A DNA stretch of 54,269 bases from assembly GCF_003347595.2 (NCBI RefSeq), contig NZ_QCZK02000008.1, positions 1-54,269 of the forward strand. Direction: 5' to 3'. Every line of letters begins with the position of its first letter. The stretch's first letter is position 1. This document shows, one piece after another, positions 7,001 to 14,644 of the stretch. The translations under genes were made by a program, and so were the position numbers. This stretch comes from Botryobacter ruber (GTDB lineage: Bacteria > Bacteroidota > Bacteroidia > Cytophagales > Hymenobacteraceae). Under the pieces are notes generated by a model. The model worked only from the letters and a program-made list of their open reading frames with translations. It ran no database searches and was not told the origin of the DNA.

Positions 7001-9061
7001 TTCGGCTTTTCCTTCGCGGCTCAGCAGCTCCCGGCGGCGGCGCTTGAGCGTAGCTTTGGCCTGGTTAAAGGTGCTGTAGATGCCCGAGATGGTGTCGATA
7101 ATGCTGGTGGTCTGGGTGGCGTCTTCAATCTTGAGGTTGCTCACAATGTCTATCAGCATCTCCAGCTCCGCCGCAATGCCGGCAATTTCCTTATCGACTG
7201 CATCCGCCTCCACTACCTTGGCCACTCCTTCGATGGCCGTATTTATTTCCAGCACCCGCTGCTCGTAGGGCTGCAGGGCATCGGGCTTGAGCAGGAAGGT
7301 AACGGTGGCGTTGGCCGTGTTCTGGGCAAAGTCCAGCAGCTGCGCCTCGTAGGCCTCTATCTTCATGAGGTCGGCGTACCGCAAATCGCGCAACGACACC
7401 ACCTCGCCCCGCACCGTGCGCAGCTCCGCCAGGTGCTTCACATAATCGTTGATGTGCCCCGCCTTCTGTAGCTTCAGCTTGCTAATGAGTTCATCGGCAT
7501 GCCCCAGCACCTTGTCCAGCTGCGCCTGCGTGCTCTTCCGGATGCTGACTACCTTCTCGTACTCGTCCACCGCTGCCGTCGCCGTCTGCCGGATGGCCCC
7601 CAGCGGCTCCGCCAGGTTGTAGGTTTCTTCGCGCGTGAGCCAGTGGTAGGAGTCGAGGATGTCGGTGGTGAGCTTTATCAGGTCGAGGTACAGGTTGGCG
7701 TAGGTGTCGCCTTTCTGCAGCAGCGTGAGCAGCTCGGTACACTCGGCCATGGCCCGCACGATGTCCTTGTTGCCGATTTTATACAGGTACGAGTCGTGCG
7801 TTACCGGAATGCTGAAGTTCGGCCCGATGTAGGGCGTCTGCCAGATTTGAATGGCGTGGTGCCGCTGCGGCTCCTCGTCGGCACGGAAGTAGCTCAGCTC
7901 CCCGTTCTCAAACACCGCATAGCCGTGGCAGATTATCGGCGTCTCGATTTTCAGGTTGATGAGGTTGTACGACAGTAGCAGGTAGGTGCCGTGCTCCCGG
8001 TTGTAGAACACGTACAGGAAATCCTCACCGTTCGGCGACACGATGCGCTTCTCGAAAAGCATGTCCGTTAGGTTGTTGTCGAACTCCTTGTACTCGCCCG
8101 TCTGCAGGTAATAGCCATAAGGGTAAATGATGCCCTGGTTGTCGGGCAGCAGCACACAACTCTGCTCCAGCGCATCGATGCGCCGCGCCTCTTTCAGCTT
8201 GTGGTTGAAAACAAAGTAGCGGTACTTGTTCTCGCGGTAAGGCTTTATCTTCAGCAGGATGATATTCCCGATAACCGCGTAGTAAAACTCCGCATCATCA
8301 AGGCTCTGGTCCTTGTCCTCCACCTCTTCGGCGTAAATACCATGCCCGGAGTCAGTGTTGTCTTCTACTTTGATGGTGAGGTCGCCGCCCACGGTTTCCA
8401 CAAACACCTTGTCCTCGATGGAAATGTGCGGGTGCCTGCCCTTGCGCTGCGCATCCCGGACGGTGCGTTTCCAGGTAAAGTCGTGCTGGTTCGGGAACAC
8501 GTATTCGTGGTCGGAACGGTTGTCGACGTACACCAGCTTATCGCCCTGCACCGCCCACTTAAAGGTCTTGATATCGGAGGCGCTTTTGCCAATCCGGAAC
8601 AACATGAACAGGTGCGTGCCCAGCAGCGCGAACTTGACAAACTGCGTGTTCTTGTAGTACTTGTAGAGCTTGTGGAAATCGTCTTCGAAGGTCTTGTTGT
8701 TAATCAGCTCCAGCGGCTGCTCATGGAAGCTGTGCCCGGCATAAGTATACACGCCAAACACATCCCCCAGCCCCACCTCCGACTTCAGCCCGATGTGCAC
8801 GTTGTACCCGAACAGCAGGTACGGCCCAACCGCCACCATGTCCCAGGGCACGCAGTTGTTTTCCGTCGTAATCCGCTCCGTTGCCAGCAGCTTCGTCTCG
8901 ATAGCGCCAAACACTTTCTTCCGCTCCCGGTTCAGCTGGTCGAGCTGCGCGCGCAGTTCCCCACCACTCTTCTGCAGGCGGTTGCGGAGTATTTCGTACG
9001 TGCCGCCTTCGAGTTGTACAGTGGCTGTGGTGGCTGGTGCTGTGGTATTGTTATCTTCCAT
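4079..9061 (-). CDS. Large AAA+ 'DNA repair ATPase' family protein
   Basis: This 1660-residue protein belongs to the family usually labelled DNA repair ATPase. The first ~450 residues form a conserved beta-rich region (PWDMVAVGPYLLFGYNVHIG near 70-90). Long coiled-coil segments follow at about 480-840, then a helical region, then an AAA+ module near the C-terminus: Walker A LSPPGYGKTTL at about 1285-1296, Walker B VMIYLDDIQ near 1350, and a sensor-type VVMAGNP. No signal peptide is present, so it is cytoplasmic. Substrate and biochemical role are not established to my knowledge. A flotillin and an OB-fold membrane protein lie upstream on the same strand, suggesting envelope stress or membrane-associated remodelling. 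GC content rises sharply at this gene. Confidence 0.85.
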   Translation of the reverse strand: MEDNNTTAPATTATVQLEGGTYEILRNRLQKSGGELRAQLDQLNRERKKVFGAIETKLLATERITTENNCVPWDMVAVGPYLLFGYNVHIGLKSEVGLGDVFGVYTYAGHSFHEQPLELINNKTFEDDFHKLYKYYKNTQFVKFALLGTHLFMLFRIGKSASDIKTFKWAVQGDKLVYVDNRSDHEYVFPNQHDFTWKRTVRDAQRKGRHPHISIEDKVFVETVGGDLTIKVEDNTDSGHGIYAEEVEDKDQSLDDAEFYYAVIGNIILLKIKPYRENKYRYFVFNHKLKEARRIDALEQSCVLLPDNQGIIYPYGYYLQTGEYKEFDNNLTDMLFEKRIVSPNGEDFLYVFYNREHGTYLLLSYNLINLKIETPIICHGYAVFENGELSYFRADEEPQRHHAIQIWQTPYIGPNFSIPVTHDSYLYKIGNKDIVRAMAECTELLTLLQKGDTYANLYLDLIKLTTDILDSYHWLTREETYNLAEPLGAIRQTATAAVDEYEKVVSIRKSTQAQLDKVLGHADELISKLKLQKAGHINDYVKHLAELRTVRGEVVSLRDLRYADLMKIEAYEAQLLDFAQNTANATVTFLLKPDALQPYEQRVLEINTAIEGVAKVVEADAVDKEIAGIAAELEMLIDIVSNLKIEDATQTTSIIDTISGIYSTFNQAKATLKRRRRELLSREGKAEFNSQVKLIGQSVISYLDVCDTPQKCEEYLAKLMVQLEELEGKFADFDEYVEQLTVKREEIYSAFETKKVALQEARNKRANTLQQAADRILKAVQSRISKLGSVTEINGYFASDLMLEKVRNTVEELLQMGDTVKADTIQSRLKTVREDAIRQLKDKQELFVAGANVLKFGNHHFTVNTQPFELSVVHRDGAMFFHLTGTDFFEKITDEAFISYKPVWEQTLVSENNAVYRAEYLAYQVLEAAQDKTLTGSAREGITYLTVDELYKLTAAELQDYVARFMATRFNEGYTKGVHDHDAALLLGALVRLTKTADLLRYSSEARAGAQLYWNVFAPEKQKQTLHHQLKGIGAILEVFPDTHQFDNVLHELQQELQAFQQNTKLFLAASAKEAGEYLFRELTRGDSFVVDKLAATLYDNFREYLQEQKALPTYEASVKALAGKPVPQFELVQHWLKAYVLQENQPELLAYVPEAAVLLLRNGYNSEQVVHILMQETITQLHGVHPVVKEQTYPLQYHRFLGKLRTYAATTATQYQAFTELKKQLTATYEEAMRLQEFKPRVLSSFVRNKLIDQVYLPLIGANLAKQMGTAGETKRTDLMGMLLLLSPPGYGKTTLMEYIANRLGIIFMKINGPAIGHQVTAIDPAEAPNAAAREELNKLNLAFEMGDNVMIYLDDIQHCNPEFLQKFISLCDAQRKIEGVYKGKSKTYDFRGKKVCVVMAGNPYTETGEKFRIPDMLANRADIYNLGDIIGDTEAVFKLSYLENALTSNAVLAKLAGRSQQDVYTLLQLAQTGSSEGLSYEANHSAAELNEYVQVLRKLLRIQDVILKVNLEYIRSAAQADEYRTEPPFKLQGSYRNMNKLAEKVMPIMNDQELQTLLLSHYESESQTLTTGAEANMLKFKELLGLQTEAEQQRWQDIKTTFVRNLKLKSFGDGNQTGQVLAQMENIAGGLEGIQEVLRGFGKGSNEEEGVRIKNIDK

Positions 9062-9080
9062 GGGGATGGTTTCAGTTAAT

Positions 9081-9274
9081 TTTGTCTGAATTTGGATTCA
9101 TCAGATTAGGGGATTAATCAGATTCTTGTCTGAAGCAGGATTTTCAGGATAATAGGATTTTCAGAATTTCCTACACCCATTCTCCAATTCTGTTAATTCT
9201 AAAATTTTGTAAATCCTGCTTCAGACAAATTAATCCTGTTAATCAGTTAAATCACTGTAAATCCTGGTTCAGAC
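9081..9274. repeat. TCTGAAT/ATTCAGA-type intergenic repeat cluster
   Basis: The segment is built of related blocks such as TTTGTCTGAAT, TCAGGAT and AAATCCTG in both orientations, opening with TTTGTCTGAAT and closing with GGTTCAGACGG. The same vocabulary recurs at 9711-9753, 14521-14597, 32593-32680 and 53810-53963, always outside genes. Confidence 0.6.
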
Positions 9275-9358
9275 GGTTTTCATAGCTTAAGTTGTACTAA
9301 TGGTCGGGGGCAAAAGGCAGCTGCCTCATCCCTTTCTTTGCAAAAAATCCATCCCCCT

Positions 9359-9510
9359 CTTGTCATTCTGGAAGAATCTTGTGGGCAAACTGCAGAAAGG
9401 ATGGCTACAATGAAACTACACCTGACTTCTGCCTTCATACTACAGCATGATGTTATTTCTTTTAGCCAGCTTTTGTGGGTCTCGCCCACAAGATTCTTTC
9501 AGAATGACAA
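9359..9510. repeat. MITE-like inverted repeat element
   Basis: A 28-bp arm at 9359-9386 (contains TTCTGGAAGAATCTTGTGGG) is matched in inverse orientation at 9484-9510 with one internal mismatch and one end difference. About 97 bases lie between, with no gene. It looks like a short non-autonomous element. Confidence 0.6.
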
Positions 9511-9551
9511 AAGAGAAAAAGTATTGGCTTTCCCCTTGCTCATCCTCGCTT

Positions 9552-9672
9552 ATTCGGATTTATCGATCCGAATGTTAACTGTAGCGGATTTCTTAATCCG
9601 CGTAGCTCAATGGCTGGTTTACACGGGTCTGGAGACCCGCAACAGTTGTACTTCGGATTGGTAAATCCGAAG
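9552..9672. repeat. Four consecutive small hairpins
   Basis: Four perfect short palindromes follow one another: 9552-9573 (ATTCGGAT stem), 9584-9601 (GCGGATT stem), 9624-9639 (CGGGTCT stem) and 9651-9672 (CTTCGGATT stem). Loops are 2-6 bases. The stems share a CGGAT-like core, suggesting related REP-like units. Confidence 0.65.
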
Positions 9673-9878
9673 TAGCTGATGTAGCTTATAGCTTATGCAT
9701 CTCGACCCGAATCCTGAAAATTCTAAAATTCTGAAAATCCTGATTCAGACAAAATAGCTTCGCCGAAAGACCTCGCAGTGTGCGCAGCTCCTGCGAGTGT
9801 CTGGGCCAGCAGCTTTTCTGCCACGAGACGCTCGCAGGTCTTGAAGACGCTGCGAGGTCTTTGGAGCAGGCGGCGTTG

Positions 9879-12011
9879 CTAATTCAAAGAAATATAAGGC
9901 TTATCTGCAATCCCCATGGCCGTCGCAGTAGTCGTCAGCTGCTTCAGCGTGCTCAGCGTGTGCTCATCCGCGTGCTGCATCATCTTCAACAATAGCGCGG
10001 ATACGCTCAGGTTGCGGACGTCTTCGGTGTCCATGCCGAACTGGTTTACGAAGCGCTGCAGGTTGGCTTTGAAATCTACGTGGCCGTGGCTGTCGGCTTT
10101 GAAGAAAGTGTCTTTTACCGACTCCAGCACGTTGCTGTTGCTTACCAATCTGTCTACCTGCTTGCCTTTAGTGATGGAGCCTACAATCTGGTCGAAGAAC
10201 ATGGTTTCGCCACCTACGATGTCAATTTTCGCGGCTTTCAGGGCTTCGGCGATCACCTCGGCCTGCGAGGCGGCGATGTCTTTCTGAATGTTGATTTGGG
10301 CCAGTTCGATGGACTTGTCTTTCTCCAGGCGCAGCTTGAATTCTTCGTGCTCTTTGCCCACCCCGTCGAGTTTGCGCATGGCTTCGGCTTTTTCTTCGAT
10401 GCCTTTGGCGTCTACGGTGAATTTCTCGCCGGCTACGCGTGCTTCGGCCAGACCGCGTTTTTCTTCGGCGGCGGCCAGGTTTTCTACTACGCTCGCATCG
10501 GCAATACCTCTTTCTTTCGCTACTTTGGCAGCTACCAGGCCTACTTTTTCGTCGGCTTCGGCCTGCGCTTTGGCTTTTGCAGCTATCACCATAGCCTCTG
10601 CTTCGCCTTCCAGCTGACGGGCGTGTGCTTTGGCTTCCATTACCTGTGCTTCAGATAAACCAAGCGCTGCGGCTTGTTTTGCTTCGGCTTCGGCCATGAG
10701 TTTGATGGCCTGGGCACGGTTCGTAGCGGAGGCTTGTTCTGCTTCGGCATCGATGAGCAGTTGCTTGGCCCGGAACTCGGCGGCCTGGCGGGCGGCTTCG
10801 GCGCTCTTTATCTCTTTCACCAAAGCCTCTTCTGCTTCTTTCTCGGCATTTTTGATGGCAACTGATTTCACACGATCTGCCTCCGCAAAAGCTACGGTAT
10901 CTTTGATTTTCTCCTGCTCTTCTACCACCGCTTTCTCCACGGTTACACGCTCCCGGATGATGCTCTGGATGTTCTTGCGCTCTTCTTCGATGGCTTTTTC
11001 TTTCTCGATCTGCGCCAGCGCCACAATGCGCTCCCGCTCATTTGCCTCCAGCGCACGGGCCTGCTGTACGCGCTCGGTTTCCACGGCATCGGTGCGCTCT
11101 TTGCTGCGCTCAGCTACCAGTACCTGGCGGTCGCGGTTCTGCTCGGCTATCTTTACTTCTTCGTCGGTCTGGATGCGGGCTTTTTCGGCTTTCAGGCGCT
11201 CTTCCTGGCGCACTTTCTCCATCTCGGCATTTTCGCGGGCTTTGATGTTGGCAATTTCACGACGCTGCTTTTCTTCGTTTTCAGCCAGCTGCTTTTCCAG
11301 CTCCAGGATGGTTTCCTGGGCCTCTACGTTCTGCTTTTTGATGGTCTTTTCCTTCTCGCGCTCAATCAGGTTGGCCTGCACTTTTTGCTTGGCCGTCAGG
11401 TCGATGATCTTCTTGATACCTTCGGCGTCGAGGATGTTGTTTTCGTTCAGGTTGGTCAGCGGTGTCTGCTCCAGGTAGTCGATGGCGCAGTCGTCGAGGA
11501 TGTAGCCGTTCAGGTCGGTGCCGATGGTCTGCAGGATCTGGCGCTTAAACTCTTCCCGTGCCTGGTACAGCTCCACGAAATCGAAATGCTTACCCACCGT
11601 CTTCAGCGCTTCAGAGAACTTGGCATCGAACAGGCCTTCCAGCGCAGCATGGTCCGATGCGCGTTTACAGCCTATCGACTGCGCTACCTGCACCACGTCT
11701 TCCGGCGTTTTGTTTACACGCAGGAAAAAGTTCACCTTGATGTCGGCACGCAGGTTGTCTTTACAGATCAGGCCCTCAGAGCCGGTACGGGCAATCACGA
11801 TGGTTTTGAGGGTGATGTCCATTACTTCCAGCTTGTGGATAACCGGCACCACGAACATCCCGGAGAACGATACTTTGGTATCGCCCAAACCCGTCCGCAC
11901 CAGTGCCTCGCCCTGTATGGCTTTCTGGTACATTTTAATTACAAAGGCAATGATGCCAAATACGGCTACTGCTCCTATCAGAACAGTAGCTAAACTAAGC
12001 GCTCCTAACAT
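9879..12011 (-). CDS. YqiK-like flotillin (SPFH/band-7 protein)
   Basis: This 710-residue protein starts with one membrane helix (about 5-28), followed by an SPFH/band-7 domain to about residue 215, then a very long Ala/Glu/Lys-rich coiled coil (about 220-560) typical of flotillins, and a C-terminal oligomerisation segment. It resembles E. coli YqiK more than classical FloA in length and N-terminal anchor. Flotillins scaffold ordered membrane domains. Two bases separate its start from the stop of the upstream OB-fold protein, so they form one operon, as in yqiJ-yqiK. The DNA repair ATPase lies downstream after a long repeat-filled gap. Confidence 0.9.
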   Translation of the reverse strand: MLGALSLATVLIGAVAVFGIIAFVIKMYQKAIQGEALVRTGLGDTKVSFSGMFVVPVIHKLEVMDITLKTIVIARTGSEGLICKDNLRADIKVNFFLRVNKTPEDVVQVAQSIGCKRASDHAALEGLFDAKFSEALKTVGKHFDFVELYQAREEFKRQILQTIGTDLNGYILDDCAIDYLEQTPLTNLNENNILDAEGIKKIIDLTAKQKVQANLIEREKEKTIKKQNVEAQETILELEKQLAENEEKQRREIANIKARENAEMEKVRQEERLKAEKARIQTDEEVKIAEQNRDRQVLVAERSKERTDAVETERVQQARALEANERERIVALAQIEKEKAIEEERKNIQSIIRERVTVEKAVVEEQEKIKDTVAFAEADRVKSVAIKNAEKEAEEALVKEIKSAEAARQAAEFRAKQLLIDAEAEQASATNRAQAIKLMAEAEAKQAAALGLSEAQVMEAKAHARQLEGEAEAMVIAAKAKAQAEADEKVGLVAAKVAKERGIADASVVENLAAAEEKRGLAEARVAGEKFTVDAKGIEEKAEAMRKLDGVGKEHEEFKLRLEKDKSIELAQINIQKDIAASQAEVIAEALKAAKIDIVGGETMFFDQIVGSITKGKQVDRLVSNSNVLESVKDTFFKADSHGHVDFKANLQRFVNQFGMDTEDVRNLSVSALLLKMMQHADEHTLSTLKQLTTTATAMGIADKPYISLN

Positions 12012-12013
12012 GG

Positions 12014-12652
12014 TTAAATTGTTTCGTAAGGTTCTATCAGATAAATTTTATTTTCAGCATTATAATCAATAACAAGGGCCGACTGGCCTTTGAGCAGGCT
12101 TTGACCGGTCGTGGCCCTGACGTTGAGCAGCAGGGGTGCACCGGCTGTTTTTACGGCCGCCTGCCCCAACTCAGCATCGGAAGCCGGCAGCACCACCGTG
12201 CACACCTGCCCGATTATCGTTTCCTTGGACGCATGCTCTTTTTCCAGCGCGGCAAACAGTTTTACAAAGGGAGTAGTGAACACTTTAGAGATAAACAGCG
12301 CCGCTACAAAAGCCGGAACAAGCATCGCCCATCCCGCCACCACCGACTCAAGCTGCAGGTAGTGGATGGCCAGCAAGGTAATAATCCAGAAAGGCAGCGC
12401 CAGGAAGGTCAGGAACACCATCAGCGGGACTTTGCCCAGGTTAAAGAATCCCAGCGCATTGTTCAGCCAGGCCACAGACGATGCGCCGTCGGCCTCCGTT
12501 TCCAGGTTTAGATCGGCTTCTATTTCAATGTCGAGGAAGTCCAGGTCCAGCAATCCGGAGATGACGGCCACCCAGTAGAGCGTCACAAAAAACAGCAGGG
12601 CCGTAGGAAGGATGCCTACAGCCGAAAAAGCAGCCTGTATAAGTTCTGTCAT
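12014..12652 (-). CDS. YqiJ/NfeD-like OB-fold membrane protein
   Basis: The 212-residue protein has an N-terminal membrane helix (about 10-35), an acidic stretch (DLDFLDIEIEADLNLETEAD), two more membrane helices at about 75-95 and 104-122, and a C-terminal beta-rich domain from about 140 (ETIIGQVCTVVLPASDAELG, then GQSALVIDYNAENKIYLIEP) with the OB-fold character of NfeD/YqiJ proteins. Such proteins act with flotillins at the membrane. It sits 2 bp upstream of the flotillin and 24 bp after the PLDc_N gene, so all three are probably co-transcribed. Confidence 0.88.
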   Translation of the reverse strand: MTELIQAAFSAVGILPTALLFFVTLYWVAVISGLLDLDFLDIEIEADLNLETEADGASSVAWLNNALGFFNLGKVPLMVFLTFLALPFWIITLLAIHYLQLESVVAGWAMLVPAFVAALFISKVFTTPFVKLFAALEKEHASKETIIGQVCTVVLPASDAELGQAAVKTAGAPLLLNVRATTGQSLLKGQSALVIDYNAENKIYLIEPYETI

Positions 12653-12676
12653 AGCAGTAGTTTTTACAAGGTCAGC

Positions 12677-12919
12677 TTATAACGGATGCCTTACTTTCTG
12701 GGAACGCCCAATGAGCAGGTACAGTAAAGGCCCCAGTACAGGCACAAAAATGATGACCACTGCCCAGACCAGTTTTTCGGTGCTGTTTTTGAAAGTGCTC
12801 CGCAGCACATCAATCAGCGCCCAGAGTAACAGCAGGAAGGGAACGACCCCGAAAAAGACCAACAGGATCAGTTCCGGTATGCCAAGTCCTCCGACAAAAA
12901 GTAAATTGTTTGTTTCCAT
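12677..12919 (-). CDS. PLDc_N-domain small membrane protein
   Basis: An 80-residue two-helix membrane protein. The second half shows the PLDc_N signature: ALIDVLRSTFKN, then KLVWAVVIIFVPVLGPLLYL and IGRSQK. Free-standing PLDc_N proteins are common small membrane proteins of unknown role, related to the N-terminal anchor of cardiolipin synthases and to antidote-like membrane proteins. It is the first gene of the flotillin operon, 24 bp before the YqiJ-like gene. A role in membrane homeostasis is inferred from the company it keeps. Confidence 0.85.
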   Translation of the reverse strand: METNNLLFVGGLGIPELILLVFFGVVPFLLLLWALIDVLRSTFKNSTEKLVWAVVIIFVPVLGPLLYLLIGRSQKVRHPL

Positions 12920-13442
12920 TGCATTTTAGTTGTTAAGTTCCGGTTGTTGGTATGGTTTAAGTTAAAAAACCAGGTATTCTCCCTATCAGCCTACTGCAAG
13001 CCGGCCCGGAAATGCCCTGCAGCAGTTCCGGAACCTACAGCACACGGGTTGCCAGGCAACAGCCGCGACAGATCACTGCTGTTGCTCCTAATTGTAAAAT
13101 ATTCAGAATTAGCTGCGGACACCTTACTTTGTTTGGTGCTATAATAATACTAAAAAAATCAAACACATTCAGCGCAATTGCACTATTTTTTTATTATGCC
13201 GTGCTGCACGAAGAACAGCAGCTGCTACCGGGTTCGCAGATCCGGCTCCTTCTGAAGAAGATACCTTGTGTTAACGGTGTAGTAGGGGGGATTTTAAGCA
13301 GCAGCGGGAGTGGTGGCTGGTGCTGCAGAACAAATGTAACGTAACCGATACGCCGGAACCCGAAGCTGCTGCAGTGGCTATGGTGACTGCAGCAGCAAAC
13401 AGTTTTTGAACGACAGAAGCCGGGTTGCTTCTCCCGAAAATA
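12920..13442. other. Gene-free gap with two copies of a dispersed motif
   Basis: No credible gene in these 523 bases; a 110-codon plus-strand frame at 13012-13344 lacks protein-like features. Two copies of the ~35-bp GGTGGCAGGTGC-type motif lie at 13298-13335 and 13365-13402, 67 bp apart and in the same orientation. The promoter of the PLDc_N-flotillin operon should lie within 12920-13020, but I see no clear TAnnTTTG box. Confidence 0.6.
13298..13402 (+). repeat. Dispersed ~35-bp motif, two tandem copies
   Basis: Copies at 13298-13335 (core GAGTGGTGGCTGGTGCTGCA) and 13365-13402 (core GTGGCTATGGTGACTGCAGC). Both resemble the consensus GTGGCWATGGTGGCAGGTGC followed by AGMA and an A-rich end, also found at 24621, 25831, 42885, 47391 and 52966. 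Confidence 0.55.
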
Positions 13443-14312
13443 CTACAACAGGTTTTTCTTTACATAGGCATAGCTCTGCCCGATGCTCCGGAAAGGGTCG
13501 ATGGCAAAATTTTCCTGCTCCACTAAAATATGTTTTACACCGGATAATTTAGTGTTTTCGAATATCTTCCGGAAATTGATGGAGCCGCTACCTACTTCGG
13601 TGTTCAGTTTCGGATTGGTTTTGTCCATGTCCTTCACGTGCCACAGCTCAAAACGCCCGGGGTTTGCTTTGAACAGCTCCACCGGCTCAAGTCCTGCCCG
13701 CACTACCCAATACAGATCCAGCTCAAACTTCACCAGCTCCGGGTCCGTTTCTTTCAGCAGGATATCAAAGCCCGTGGTATTGCCGAACTTGTCGAACTCG
13801 AAGGCGTGGTTGTGGTAGGCCAGCTGCAGCCCGGCTTTTTTACAGGCTTCTCCCGCCTTCGATATTTTGTCTGCTACGCGCTTGTAATCGGAAGCACTCC
13901 GGCGCAGCGACTCGCCCAGGTGCGGCACTATGATGTAGTGCATACCCACTACGTTTGCTGCTTCGATGTACGATTTCAGGTCGTCTTCTTTACCGGCTGC
14001 TATGTACTGGTCAAAGCCAAAGTGGCCGCTGGGGGCGGTAAGTTTATGGCTTTGCAGCAGTTGTTTAAACGCTTTGGGTTCCAAGCCCCAGAACTTGCTT
14101 TCGCGGGAATAGCCATAGGTCTCCACTTCGGAGTAACCTGCTTTGGCTACTTTGGCAATTACGCTTTTCACATCTTTGCTTATCTGGTCGCGCAAGGTGT
14201 AAAGCTGTATCCCTATTTTCTGGTTCGGTTTAGCCAGCAAGGCCGCTGGAGCAACCAAGGCTCCGGCAGTCAGGAGCCCGGCTTGTTGTAAAAAAGCTCT
14301 TCGGGAAGACAT
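13443..14312 (-). CDS. Tat-exported sugar phosphate isomerase/epimerase-like TIM barrel
   Basis: The 289-residue protein begins with a Tat-type signal (SSRRAFLQQAG, then a hydrophobic stretch ending near LLAKPN). The rest is an AP-endonuclease-2/xylose-isomerase-like TIM barrel: IGIQLYTLRDQI at about 33-44, LAYHNHAFEFD near 164-174, VKFELDLYWVVRAG, and FELWHVKDMDK, which supply the metal-binding His/Glu/Asp residues. It is predicted to act on sugars in the periplasm. It is the last gene of the keto-sugar cluster, separated from the previous TIM-barrel gene by 332 bp of repeats, so it may be transcribed on its own. Substrate unknown. Confidence 0.85.
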   Translation of the reverse strand: MSSRRAFLQQAGLLTAGALVAPAALLAKPNQKIGIQLYTLRDQISKDVKSVIAKVAKAGYSEVETYGYSRESKFWGLEPKAFKQLLQSHKLTAPSGHFGFDQYIAAGKEDDLKSYIEAANVVGMHYIIVPHLGESLRRSASDYKRVADKISKAGEACKKAGLQLAYHNHAFEFDKFGNTTGFDILLKETDPELVKFELDLYWVVRAGLEPVELFKANPGRFELWHVKDMDKTNPKLNTEVGSGSINFRKIFENTKLSGVKHILVEQENFAIDPFRSIGQSYAYVKKNLL

Positions 14313-14644
14313 GTTAGAAGTTAGAAAGTTTAAAAGTTAGAAAGTTTGGGAGTTAGAGAGTTTAGGAGGTAGAGAGGTAGAAATTTTGGAATTTTTGTAG
14401 GGGTTGAAAATCTTCAACCCTGTAACAGACGTGCGTTTAGCTGTAGAGACGTGGTGACCGCGTCTCCTGCACGAGCCACGATCCTGCACGAACCACAAAC
14501 AAACCCAATCCTGCTATTCCTTAAATCTTCTTAATCTTGTTCAGACAACCCTAATCCTGAAAATCCAAAAATCCCGTAAATCCTGATTCAGACAAAAAGA
14601 CAAACATAAAATCACAAACACCATTCCATCACTACCATCAACGG
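14313..14644. other. Repeat-rich gap between two TIM-barrel genes
   Basis: Three repeat types and no gene fill these 332 bases. Degenerate ~15-bp tandem units built on GTTAGAAAGTTT run at about 14318-14390. A paired-hairpin element runs from 14397 (stem GGGTTGAA/TTCAACCC at 14401-14420) to a second hairpin at 14446-14466 (stem around GAGACG). A TCTGAAT/ATTCAGA-type cluster occupies 14521-14597. Confidence 0.6.

Larger units (their letters stand above)
9062..9878. other. Repeat-filled gap between ATPase and flotillin genes
   Basis: These 817 bases contain no credible gene. They hold AT-rich TCTGAAT/ATTCAGA-type repeats (9081-9274 and 9711-9753), a MITE-like inverted pair (9359-9510), a run of four small hairpins (9552-9672) and a 12-bp inverted pair AAAGACCTCGCA/TGCGAGGTCTTT at 9766-9777 and 9851-9862 near the flotillin stop. 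The last pair encloses further GC-rich hairpins and could end flotillin transcription. Promoter signals for the ATPase gene are not clear. Confidence 0.7.

Noticed and set aside
10630..11478. 282-codon plus-strand frame opposite the flotillin gene
   Set aside because: Ser/Ala/Phe-rich translation is the mirror of the Glu/Ala/Lys coiled coil; no start signal or family features.
13012..13344. 110-codon plus-strand ORF in the gap after the PLDc_N gene
   Set aside because: Covers a dispersed repeat, lacks any recognisable fold or signal and has no promoter.
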